A DNA stretch of 14,754 bases from Fidelibacterota bacterium (GCA_030620575.1 JAUXEL010000027.1:1-14754), one strand, 5' to 3'. Counted from the first letter of the stretch, positions 7,456 through 14,462 are shown. Numbers and translations are program-made. The notes: generated by a model not told the origin, from the letters alone.

Positions 7456-7722
7456 GCATAAAATTCGTTTTCTTGCAAGCGCAATCTCCGAGCCAGTTTT
7501 AAAATATTTTTCTAATTCAGATGCCTGCGTTCTTGTTCTTACGGCGATGTAAGAAATCAATTCGAACGGAGCATAATATTTGGTTGATTAGGATTTACCT
7601 GAATTATGATGTGCCAATCTCGCCTTAAGGTTGCCCGTGTGTCCAACGTAATGAAAGTCATGATTAGTGCTTTTTATAAAGTGGACATAAAACATAAATT
7701 CGCCCCCAGACTTGTTGTTCAT
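7435..7722 (-). pseudogene. GIY-YIG nuclease-domain gene, broken by an in-frame stop
   Basis: Reading the minus strand from an ATG at 7722 to a TAG at 7437-7435 gives 95 codons that align with small single-domain GIY-YIG endonucleases (YhbQ/UPF0213-like, also called UvrC-domain proteins). The first motif is MFYVHFIKS (10-18). The second is YVGHTGNLKARLAHHNSGK (25-43), with the usual Y-V-G-x-T and N-L-x-x-R-L. After it come STKYYAPFELI and ASELEKYFKTGS, whose glutamate fits the metal-binding position. Codon 45 is TAA (7590-7588); homology continues in the same frame on both sides, so one substitution, for example from AAA, explains the break. The gene lies about 90 bases downstream of tRNA-Ser in the same direction. 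Direct repeats containing the tRNA end bracket it, suggesting it arrived as a small mobile unit. I call it inactive unless the stop is read through. Confidence 0.8.
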
Positions 7723-7771
7723 GTTTCATACACGTAAATCGAACTCTTCTCATAAAATCAATAAAGAGCTA

Positions 7772-7812
7772 GCTCTACGAAGCCCCGCCCTTGGGTCGGG
7801 GCGAAGTAGAGC
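7772..7812. repeat. Hairpin immediately beyond the tRNA-Ser 3' end
   Basis: GCTCTAC (7772-7778) pairs with GTAGAGC (7806-7812), and GCCCCG (7782-7787) pairs with CGGGGC (7797-7802). A symmetric GAA/GAA internal loop separates the two stems, and a 9-base loop closes the hairpin. Its right arm touches the discriminator base of the tRNA gene and lies inside the 25-bp direct repeat. As a minus-strand transcript it would fold directly after the tRNA and could help end transcription or mark the 3' end, but only a poor T run (CTCTTTATTG) follows. Confidence 0.5.
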
Positions 7813-7824
7813 GGAAAGACCGGG
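7800..7824. repeat. Right copy of the 25-bp direct repeat, overlapping tRNA-Ser
   Basis: This copy is identical to 7400-7424. Positions 7812-7824 are part of the functional tRNA-Ser gene, and 7800-7811 lie just outside it. The 400-bp unit between the two copies contains the GIY-YIG remnant and the two similar hairpins. Confidence 0.75.
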
Positions 7825-7901
7825 ATTCGAACCCGGGGTGCCGCGTTAACAGCACACACGATTTCCAATCGTGCACCTTCAGCCAGCTCGGTCATCTTTC
7901 C
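7812..7901 (-). tRNA. tRNA-Ser, anticodon GGA
   Basis: A complete class II tRNA of 90 bases that reads UCC and UCU serine codons. The acceptor arms GGAAAGA and TCTTTCC pair fully, with discriminator G. The anticodon arm is CACGA-TTGGAAA-TCGTG, with the anticodon GGA at 7866-7864. The long variable arm starts GTGC and closes GCAC, as required for serine tRNA. The T arm is CCGGG-TTCGAAT-CCCGG. The 3' CCA is not encoded and must be added by the CCA-adding enzyme. A good promoter lies just upstream, so it is a single-gene unit. The 3' end is duplicated 400 bases away as part of a direct repeat, but the tRNA itself is intact. Confidence 0.95.
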
Positions 7902-7915
7902 GATAAAAGCTGAAT

Positions 7916-7944
7916 AAAATAGAAGTTGCAGAGCGCAAAGTCAA
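7916..7944 (-). promoter_or_regulatory. Promoter of tRNA-Ser
   Basis: On the minus strand TTGACT (7944-7939) and TATTTT (7921-7916) are 17 bases apart. The predicted start is about 8 bases before the tRNA 5' end, a normal distance for a tRNA gene. The same -35 box, TTGACT with a 17-base spacer, is found before the exbB operon. Confidence 0.6.
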
Positions 7945-7971
7945 CGAAAACAAGGGAAATAAAAAAGAATT

Positions 7972-7999
7972 TTGTTTTTATGGGCATTCATACTATAAT
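7972..7999 (+). promoter_or_regulatory. Candidate promoter of the radical SAM-RNase G operon
   Basis: TTGTTT (7972-7977) and a perfect TATAAT (7994-7999) are 16 bases apart. This implies a start near 8006 and a leader of about 100 bases rich in A and T. It diverges from the tRNA-Ser promoter. The surrounding sequence is very AT-rich, so chance matches are common. Confidence 0.4.
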
Positions 8000-8108
8000 T
8001 AAATATATTAGACGCTTGTTATGACATGTTATATGAAAAATTACGAAAAGAAAAATAATATAATAAAAGAAAATATTACCACTTTTGCCCGGTAGGAGAA
8101 ATAAACAC

Positions 8109-10610
8109 ATGAACACAATTTCTCAAACCCTTCCTCTTTTGCTATCGCAAGTAGAAAGACCGGGACGCTATATAGGGCACGAAATTAACATGCGGATCAC
8201 CCCCTGGGATACGACATCCTGCCGGGTATGTCTTGTCTATCCCGATACATATGAAGTTGGCATGCCCTTTATCGGTTATCAAATCCTATACCACATAATA
8301 AATTCTAAAAAAGATTTTCTTGCCGAACGTTGCTTTTCTCCCTGGGTCGATATGGAAAAAGAGTTACGCAAACACAAAGTCCCATTATTTTCTCTTGAAT
8401 CACAACACCCCCTGAACGCATTTGATATTGTAGGATTTACCCTGCAGTATGAAATGACCTATACCAATATCTTAAATGCTCTGGATCTGTCCCACATTCC
8501 CATATATGCGGCTGAACGGACAAAAAATAACCCGCTTATCTTTGCCGGCGGAAGTTGCGCCTTCAATCCCGAACCGTTGGCTGACTTTATTGATGTTTTT
8601 ATCATCGGTGACGGGGAAATAATTTCCCCGAAACTCTGCGATATTGTTCAGGACTGTAAAGCGCGCGATGTTTCAAGAAAAGAAACTCTGGAGGCGTTAA
8701 ACCTTCCCGCGGAGGGTGTATATGTGCCGGAATGTTATCATCAGAATATTGACGGGCCGGTACAGGCGGCAAAAATACCATATTTAGACAACAGTTATTA
8801 TTCCACCCGCCCGATCATTCCCTTTATAGAAATCACCCAGGACCGTTTTGCGCTGGAAATACAACGCGGTTGCGGTGCAGGATGCCGGTTTTGTCATGCC
8901 GGCATGATTTACCGCCCGGTGAGGGAGCGTAATCCCGAAGACCTGATCGAGCAAGCCAAAGAAACATTAAAAAACACAGGATATGAAGAAATATCTCTTT
9001 TAAGCCTGTCTACTTCAGATTACAGCGGATTAAATGAACTGGTAAACGGCATTAAACCAATTTGTGATGAAAATAATATTGCTATATCATTTCCCTCACT
9101 ACGATTAGATTCTTTTAACCTGGAGATCATTGAGGCGGCCGGAAACCAGAGACGCACAAGTTTGACCTTTGCGCCGGAAGCCGGAACCCAACGATTGCGC
9201 AATGTTATCAACAAACGAATCAGTGAAGATGATATCTTTTCCTCCGTTAATCTTGCCCTGGAAAATAAATGGCGTACGTTGAAATTTTATTTCATGGTCG
9301 GCTTACCCACAGAAACAGATGAAGATCTGCAAGGTATTGTAGATTTAATTCTGCGCATTCAGAATATTACACGAAAATATTCACATTCGCGGATCAATGT
9401 CACGTTATCTACTTTTATTCCCAAAGCCCACACCCCCTTCCAATGGGCGGAGCATGTATCTCCCGGGGAGCTCACGCGACGCATATATTTTATTCGCAAT
9501 CAATTACATATACCCAACGTTAAGATCAATCACCGGGAACCACACTTTTCCGTTTATGAGAGCTTGCTGTCTCGCGGTAATCGTGCAATAGGTAAAGTTA
9601 TTTATTCGGCATGGAAATACGGCGCAAAATTTGACGCATGGTCAGAAATGTTTTATCAAAAGGCCTGGGATCAAGCTCTTGAAGAAAACGGCATACAGAT
9701 TGGAAATGCCATCGCCGAATGGCCGGTAGACACACCTTTACCCTGGGCATTTATTCATACCGGCGTTAACGCAGAGTTTTTAAAAAAAGAAAAACAAAAA
9801 GCGGAAGAAGGAAAAATCACAGAGGATTGCCGAACACATTGTGAACAATGCGGTTTATGTTATAGTGATCTCAAGAATCTTATTGCCCGGCCACCCCCTT
9901 CATCATCACACGCTACCCCTTCAGTTGCACCCAAAATAAAAGAACAGCCGCAAACATATTATACTTTGCGCCTGAGCTTTGAGAAAAAAGGTCTGATGCG
10001 CTATATTAGTCACCATGATTTTTCTCGCCTTATTCAGCGTATATGTAATGTTTTGCATTGGCCGGTTCGCTATACCAGCGGATACAACCGTCGCCCGCGA
10101 ATTGCCCTTGGTTATCCGATTCCCATGGGATATGATGCAAGTAACGAAACAATGGATATTTTGTTAAATGACAAAATTGACACCCCCATGGAAAAATTAA
10201 ACGCAATCCTACCCGAAGGTATTCGCATACTTAATGCGAATTACTATTCAGAAAAACGCAAATCTATAATGGAAATAACATCAGAGTTGCATTATATATT
10301 TCATTTTCAAGAATCGATCGATGCGATAGAAATACGGCAACATATTGAACGCATCCTTGCCCGGGATAGTTGGACGATAGAGCGCAAACACAAAAAGGGC
10401 ATAAAAAAAATAGATCTTAAGCCATTTATAAAATATTGGAGCATTGACGAACACTCAATAACAGTTTGTTACAAGATAGAAGATTCACGAACAGGTCGCC
10501 CCGATGAATTTCTAAAACTGGCGTTTGGCAAAAATATACCATATTATATCGGTGAACGAAAACGAGTCACATTAAAGGAACAAAATGAAACGAAATATAT
10601 ACATCAGTGA
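8109..10610 (+). CDS. Radical SAM/DUF2344 fusion protein (TIGR03960-type), function unknown
   Basis: A large fusion protein of 833 residues related to the rSAM-DUF2344 family; its reaction is not known to me. The N-terminal region (about 20-180) resembles a B12-binding-type Rossmann domain. The radical SAM barrel follows, with CGAGCRFC (255-262), whose cysteines 255, 259 and 262 should bind the 4Fe-4S cluster that cleaves S-adenosylmethionine. A second cysteine group, Cys574, 578, 581 and 584, sits in the linker and probably binds another metal centre. From about 617 to the end is the DUF2344 domain, starting YYTLRLSFEKKGLMRYISH. The ATG at 8109 is chosen because AGGAG lies 10 bases upstream; an in-frame TTG at 8085 lies before that site. 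The stop codon overlaps the RNase G-type gene by 26 bases. This pairing recurs in other bacteria, which hints at an RNA-linked role, but that is inference. Confidence 0.9.
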   Translation: MNTISQTLPLLLSQVERPGRYIGHEINMRITPWDTTSCRVCLVYPDTYEVGMPFIGYQILYHIINSKKDFLAERCFSPWVDMEKELRKHKVPLFSLESQHPLNAFDIVGFTLQYEMTYTNILNALDLSHIPIYAAERTKNNPLIFAGGSCAFNPEPLADFIDVFIIGDGEIISPKLCDIVQDCKARDVSRKETLEALNLPAEGVYVPECYHQNIDGPVQAAKIPYLDNSYYSTRPIIPFIEITQDRFALEIQRGCGAGCRFCHAGMIYRPVRERNPEDLIEQAKETLKNTGYEEISLLSLSTSDYSGLNELVNGIKPICDENNIAISFPSLRLDSFNLEIIEAAGNQRRTSLTFAPEAGTQRLRNVINKRISEDDIFSSVNLALENKWRTLKFYFMVGLPTETDEDLQGIVDLILRIQNITRKYSHSRINVTLSTFIPKAHTPFQWAEHVSPGELTRRIYFIRNQLHIPNVKINHREPHFSVYESLLSRGNRAIGKVIYSAWKYGAKFDAWSEMFYQKAWDQALEENGIQIGNAIAEWPVDTPLPWAFIHTGVNAEFLKKEKQKAEEGKITEDCRTHCEQCGLCYSDLKNLIARPPPSSSHATPSVAPKIKEQPQTYYTLRLSFEKKGLMRYISHHDFSRLIQRICNVLHWPVRYTSGYNRRPRIALGYPIPMGYDASNETMDILLNDKIDTPMEKLNAILPEGIRILNANYYSEKRKSIMEITSELHYIFHFQESIDAIEIRQHIERILARDSWTIERKHKKGIKKIDLKPFIKYWSIDEHSITVCYKIEDSRTGRPDEFLKLAFGKNIPYYIGERKRVTLKEQNETKYIHQ

Positions 10611-12075
10611 AACATCTCTGGAATCCCGCATTGCTATTATGGAAGAAAAGCAACTCGTTGAATTCTATATAGAAACCCCGGAAGATGTTTCTTCTGTGGG
10701 GAATATTTATTATGCTACCATCGAAAATGTCCAGCAGGGTATTCACGCTGCTTTTTTAAATATTGGAAGCGGTCAAAACGGTTTTTTGGGATTTTCTGAA
10801 GCTCAGGAAATTGCTACTTATGTAAACGGCCGATGGAAAGTAAAGCAATTTTCAGGAGCAAAAGACCTTCACAAAGGTCAACGCATTCTTGTACAAATAT
10901 TAAAAGATGCGTATGCAAATAAGGGGCCACGCCTTACAACAGACATTGCCATTCCGGGCCGCTTTGTTGTCTTAACGCCCTTTCATGATATTATTGGCAT
11001 ATCTAAAAAGATCAAAAATCCCCGTCGCCGGTCAAAATTAAGAGAAATTGCCAAATCCCTTAAACCGGAGGGACTTGGATTAATTATCCGCACCGTGGCA
11101 GAGGGAAAAAAAGAAAGCGATATCAAACAGGACATCAAACAATTGCTTTCTTCCTGGGGACAAATTGAAAATACAATTAAAAATAATAATGATATACCCG
11201 TAGAGGTATATAAGAGCGAAAGCATGTCGTCTTCCGTTATCCGCGATTTGTTTACAAAAGATGTAGAATCTGTGATTGTTGACAATAAACGCAAATTTCG
11301 AGCCATTCAGAACTATGTCAAAGATTTTGATTCAGAGCTTTCGGAACGTGTGTTCTTTCACAAAGACGGATCTCTGTTTGGCACCTACGGAATAACTGCT
11401 GAAACAGACAAACTATTGCGACGCAAAGTATGGCTGAAAAGCGGGGGACATTTGATTATTGATCACACCGAAGCCATGTTTGTAATTGACGTTAACAGCG
11501 GAAGGTATATCGGTAGCAAAGAACAGGAAAAAAATATTCTTAAAATAAACCTTGAGGCAGCAGTTGAAATCGCCCGCCAGCTTCGCCTGCGCGATATTAG
11601 CGGTTTAATTGTAATTGATTTTATAGACATGCTTGTTTCTGAAAACCGAAAAAAATTGGTTCGCGTATTTAAAGAAGAATTGACTAAAGACCGGGCTTCT
11701 GTTAGTGTCAGCGACCTATCCCGATACGGTCTTTTAGAGATGACCCGGGAACGCATCCGCCTGTCTGTTATGTTTTCACTTAGCGACGAATGTCCCATGT
11801 GTCACGGCTATGGTCGCATTCCCAGCAAAGAAAGCATGATAACCAAAATTGATGTCTGGGTCCGCAATTTTCGCCAGCACACACGCGAACGCCGTGTTGA
11901 ATTGCATGTTCACCCCTTGTTATTTGATTTTATCCGTGAAAATAAAAAGGTCCTGCGCCAGACCCAGTTCAAACATGGCATTAAAATTGATTTTATTAAG
12001 GACGAAAGCCTTAGTGTGGGCAGTTTGCGCTTTATTAGTAAACGCAGCAAGGAAAATGTAACCCACCTATATTGA
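10585..12075 (+). CDS. rng: Ribonuclease E/G family endoribonuclease
   Basis: Cuts single-stranded RNA, typically in rRNA maturation and mRNA decay, in the cytoplasm. The protein has 496 residues, the size of RNase G, and lacks the long C-terminal scaffold of RNase E. An S1-type RNA-binding domain covers about 35-125 (NIYYATIENVQQGIHAAFLNIG). The catalytic DNase I-like region holds IDVNSG with Asp302 and IDFIDM with Asp345, which align with the magnesium-binding aspartates 303 and 346 of E. coli RNase E. CPMC (403-406) is the zinc-link motif used for dimer-of-dimer assembly. The ATG at 10585 has AAGGA 5 bases upstream and lies inside the end of the radical SAM gene. Translation is therefore probably coupled. 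It is the last gene of the unit and ends before a bidirectional terminator. Confidence 0.95.
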   Translation: MKRNIYISETSLESRIAIMEEKQLVEFYIETPEDVSSVGNIYYATIENVQQGIHAAFLNIGSGQNGFLGFSEAQEIATYVNGRWKVKQFSGAKDLHKGQRILVQILKDAYANKGPRLTTDIAIPGRFVVLTPFHDIIGISKKIKNPRRRSKLREIAKSLKPEGLGLIIRTVAEGKKESDIKQDIKQLLSSWGQIENTIKNNNDIPVEVYKSESMSSSVIRDLFTKDVESVIVDNKRKFRAIQNYVKDFDSELSERVFFHKDGSLFGTYGITAETDKLLRRKVWLKSGGHLIIDHTEAMFVIDVNSGRYIGSKEQEKNILKINLEAAVEIARQLRLRDISGLIVIDFIDMLVSENRKKLVRVFKEELTKDRASVSVSDLSRYGLLEMTRERIRLSVMFSLSDECPMCHGYGRIPSKESMITKIDVWVRNFRQHTRERRVELHVHPLLFDFIRENKKVLRQTQFKHGIKIDFIKDESLSVGSLRFISKRSKENVTHLY

Positions 12076-12102
12076 CGCAAAAACAAACAAATGAAAGCAT
12101 AA

Positions 12103-12129
12103 AAAAACGGGAACGATGTTCCCGTTTTT
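12103..12129. terminator. Bidirectional terminator between rng and the ppiD-like gene
   Basis: AAAAACGGGAAC (12103-12114) and GTTCCCGTTTTT (12118-12129) form a perfect 12-bp stem around the loop GAT. A run of A on one side and of T on the other lets it work for both converging genes. It is 28 bases after the rng stop codon and 22 bases from the end of the minus-strand gene. Confidence 0.92.
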
Positions 12130-12150
12130 ATTTATTAGAAAAAAATAGAA

Positions 12151-13962
12151 TTAATTTAATCCAAAGTTTTCACGGTAATCTTTAATTATTGCCTTTTCTT
12201 TTAAATGGTCCGTCCATTTTTCAAGCGCTAAATGCTGTTTTTCAACTAATAGCGCATTCATAATTTTTTCCCGCTCAACAGCAAAACCGCCCATATCCAC
12301 ATCTGTTTTACCCGTTAACTGTACAAAAACCGACCCGTAACGTCCCGAATCAAAGGGCAAAGAAATATCATTTACAGAAAGATTCCGGATAACATCAGAA
12401 AACACCGGAGACGCCCCGAAAGGATAAGGAAGATTTTCCAAAGTAAAGGATATGGTTTTGTATTCAATATATGGACTTGCATCAGCAGCTTCCTGCAGAG
12501 AAACATCTCCACGCATAATGGCGCTATAAGCATTCTCAACTAAATCCATGCTTTTTTCAGCTTTCAGATCCGCAATAACACCGCGCTCCACTGACGACCT
12601 TACATCTTCAAACGGCATATAAGACGCTTCAACAATGTTATATAATTCAGCAATCAAAAAAGCCTTTTCATTATTGTATACGGGACTCAAATCACCCACA
12701 TTACTGCGATATGCCCATTTTGCCAAAGTCGGAAAATATCCAAAGTTACCAAAATAAGGAAATTCTTTTGTGAAACCGCCTTTTATGGTATCAAGATAAG
12801 CGTCTACATTCTCAAAAGCTTTGGCAAATCCGTAGCTTTCAACATCCAGGAGAAAAGCCTCAGCTTCCGTAGCAAAATAATCATAGGTATTTACCGGATC
12901 AATGCGGCGGACAATAAGCGAAATACGCATTTTATCAACGCCCTTTTCAGTATGTTCACCGGTTATTTTAATAAGATGGTATTCATCACCAATGATAATC
13001 GGCTGAAGGATCTCACCCGTTTCTGCGTTAAATACCAGTTCCCGATACTCATGCCGAAGCATGTCTTTTGAGAACCACCCAAGATCAGAAATCATATTTT
13101 CATTTTGCTCTTCAGAAAAGATATTTGCCAAATCATCAAAGGATTCTCCTTCTGAGCATCGGAGAGATATATCATCTAAAACATTCATAACCGCGGAGCT
13201 GTCTTCTGCCGAAGGGATCTTTGGCCAGGAAACAATGCGTATATGGCGGCGTTCCTGCTGTTTGTAATTATCTTCTTTTTGCTCATTATAGTAGATCTCC
13301 AAATCATCGTCAAATACGGTAATGATTGAATCGGGGATCATATATATTGGGGCAGAAATATAATTTACAGAATAATTAACATTTTGGCTGATGTACTTTT
13401 GGATAACTTCGTTTTCATCCACAACGACCGAAGTCATAATTAAATCATTTAATTTTTGATACGGTAACACATTGCGCAAATAATCTTCAATCTGAAGCCA
13501 CTCGTTGCCCTGCGGATTGTATAGGACGCTCAAATATTTCTGTTTATCAAAAACACCATCTGTCAAAAATACTTCCTGAGTTCTCAAAAATTCAGGAGGA
13601 TTATTTTCGAGATGGTAAAACAATTCTTCATCCGATACGGTAATCCCAAGATTTTTAATTTCCTGTTGCCATAACATCTGATTTACCACAGTTTCCCATG
13701 TTTGCGAAATAATTTCTTCAGTAGTCTGCGCATCCAATTTGATACCGGCATCCCGGTATTGCTCCAAAGCCATATTGTATGTTTCGTAGAAATACTTTGT
13801 AGTGATTTTTTCGCCGTTTACAACGCCAACAACATCACCGCTACCCATAAAGGTACCAACACCACCGGCGCCCCAGTTAAAAACAATAGTTATAAGAAAC
13901 GCAGCAATAAGTACAACCAGGACGATTGTCATCTTCTCGCGCATTTTGTTCATAATTCCCAT
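12151..13962 (-). CDS. ppiD: PpiD-like SurA_N/parvulin periplasmic folding chaperone
   Basis: A membrane-anchored chaperone and prolyl isomerase that receives newly exported proteins on the outer face of the inner membrane. The protein has 603 residues, close to E. coli PpiD (623). A short basic N-terminus and one membrane helix at about 12-28 come first. A SurA_N-type chaperone region (about 42-200) starts VVGVVNGEKITTKYF. A parvulin domain follows at about 238-336: RRHIRIVSW with His240, DLGWFSKDM, ETGEILQPIIIG and YHLIKI with His329. The histidines are present, so the domain may be active, unlike that of E. coli PpiD. A second SurA_N-like helical part and a degenerate rotamase-like tail fill the C-terminus. 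The ATG at 13962 has AGGAG 9 bases upstream. A weak promoter, TTGTTT-17-TTATTT (14020-13992), precedes it. It shares no operon with other genes here. Confidence 0.88.
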   Translation of the reverse strand: MGIMNKMREKMTIVLVVLIAAFLITIVFNWGAGGVGTFMGSGDVVGVVNGEKITTKYFYETYNMALEQYRDAGIKLDAQTTEEIISQTWETVVNQMLWQQEIKNLGITVSDEELFYHLENNPPEFLRTQEVFLTDGVFDKQKYLSVLYNPQGNEWLQIEDYLRNVLPYQKLNDLIMTSVVVDENEVIQKYISQNVNYSVNYISAPIYMIPDSIITVFDDDLEIYYNEQKEDNYKQQERRHIRIVSWPKIPSAEDSSAVMNVLDDISLRCSEGESFDDLANIFSEEQNENMISDLGWFSKDMLRHEYRELVFNAETGEILQPIIIGDEYHLIKITGEHTEKGVDKMRISLIVRRIDPVNTYDYFATEAEAFLLDVESYGFAKAFENVDAYLDTIKGGFTKEFPYFGNFGYFPTLAKWAYRSNVGDLSPVYNNEKAFLIAELYNIVEASYMPFEDVRSSVERGVIADLKAEKSMDLVENAYSAIMRGDVSLQEAADASPYIEYKTISFTLENLPYPFGASPVFSDVIRNLSVNDISLPFDSGRYGSVFVQLTGKTDVDMGGFAVEREKIMNALLVEKQHLALEKWTDHLKEKAIIKDYRENFGLN

Positions 13963-14112
13963 TTATAACATCTCCTATAATTTTATGGTCTAAATAAGCC
14001 TGGAAATATACAACAAACAAGGGGCAAAAGGCAAAAGAAAAGAATCAAGAAGCAAGATTCAAGAAACACGCAGAAATACAAAATTTTGCCTATCCTGCAT
14101 GGTGCGCAAAAG

Positions 14113-14130
14113 CTACGATTTTAATCGTAG
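14113..14130. repeat. Perfect 8-bp palindrome
   Basis: CTACGATT and AATCGTAG are perfect inverted arms around TT. It sits between two copies of the word GGTGCGC (14101-14107 and 14135-14141). Confidence 0.55.
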
Positions 14131-14150
14131 TGCAGGTGCGCGAAACGAGA

Positions 14151-14182
14151 TTACTTTTCTTTGTACAGGCAAAGAAAAGTAA
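14151..14182. repeat. Perfect 13-bp hairpin
   Basis: TTACTTTTCTTTG (14151-14163) pairs fully with CAAAGAAAAGTAA (14170-14182) around a 6-base loop. It is the longest perfect stem in the window. There is no GC-rich base or T run, so it is not a classical terminator. Confidence 0.7.
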
Positions 14183-14195
14183 GGAGAAATTTGTT

Positions 14196-14212
14196 CAACC
14201 CCGCTGGGGTTG
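14196..14212. repeat. AACC-family hairpin, copy 1
   Basis: CAACCCC and GGGGTTG form a perfect 7-bp stem around GCT. It is one of four short hairpins sharing the plan AACCSC-loop-GSGGTT within 230 bases. Confidence 0.6.
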
Positions 14213-14224
14213 TTTGGAAAGGAA

Positions 14225-14256
14225 GTTTTACCCCCGGATTGCATCCGGGGTAAAAC
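14225..14256. repeat. 14-bp hairpin with one bulged base
   Basis: GTTTTACCCC (14225-14234) pairs with GGGGTAAAAC (14247-14256), and GGAT pairs with ATCC inside it. One C (14235) is bulged and the loop is TGC. The stem is GC-rich in the middle and AT-rich at the base, and reads similarly on both strands. Confidence 0.6.
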
Positions 14257-14262
14257 AATATT

Positions 14263-14280
14263 GAACCCCTGACGGGGTTC
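14263..14280. repeat. AACC-family hairpin, copy 2
   Basis: GAACCCC and GGGGTTC form a perfect 7-bp stem around TGAC. Confidence 0.6.
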
Positions 14281-14306
14281 TTGGGGTATATTCACGAGTT
14301 AGTAAG

Positions 14307-14323
14307 CAACCGCAAAGCGGTTG
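14307..14323. repeat. AACC-family hairpin, copy 3
   Basis: CAACCGC and GCGGTTG form a perfect 7-bp stem around AAA, followed by AAT. It closely matches copy 4. Confidence 0.6.
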
Positions 14324-14348
14324 AATCCATTTATGCTTTCACTTTGTT

Positions 14349-14365
14349 CCCCGAATTAATCGGGG
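14349..14365. repeat. Short GC-armed palindrome
   Basis: CCCCGA and TCGGGG form a 6-bp stem around ATTAA. Confidence 0.45.
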
Positions 14366-14408
14366 TAGGACAAACAACGAATAGCACTATTTCGCACAAA
14401 TGCATAAA

Positions 14409-14425
14409 CAACCGCAGAGCGGCTG
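14409..14425. repeat. AACC-family hairpin, copy 4
   Basis: CAACCGC and GCGGCTG pair around AGA with one A/C mismatch, followed by AAT. It differs from copy 3 at two positions, one in the loop and one in the right arm. Confidence 0.5.
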
Positions 14426-14447
14426 AATATTATAAATATGATACCCG

Positions 14448-14462
14448 TTGTGTGAAACACAA
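14448..14462. repeat. Short palindrome TTGTGT/ACACAA
   Basis: TTGTGT and ACACAA form a perfect 6-bp stem around GAA. It is the last small hairpin before the 165-bp-period repeat. Confidence 0.4.

Noticed and set aside
7149..7484. Minus-strand open frame of 111 codons over the GIY-YIG end and the left repeat
   Set aside because: It runs out of frame with the GIY-YIG homology, crosses the hairpin and the tRNA-end copy, and shows no domain or ribosome site. The GIY-YIG frame explains the region better.
7772..7812. Rho-independent terminator for tRNA-Ser
   Set aside because: The stem is strong, but no proper T run follows on the minus strand and the arm abuts the tRNA. It is kept as a hairpin of unknown role.
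8085..8108. TTG start for the radical SAM gene
   Set aside because: The AGGAG ribosome site lies downstream of that TTG and correctly before the ATG at 8109.
14113..14295. Minus-strand open frame of 60 codons
   Set aside because: It is composed of the palindromes at 14113-14280, has no ribosome site, and its composition comes from the repeats. It looks like the kind of false gene often annotated in such sequence.
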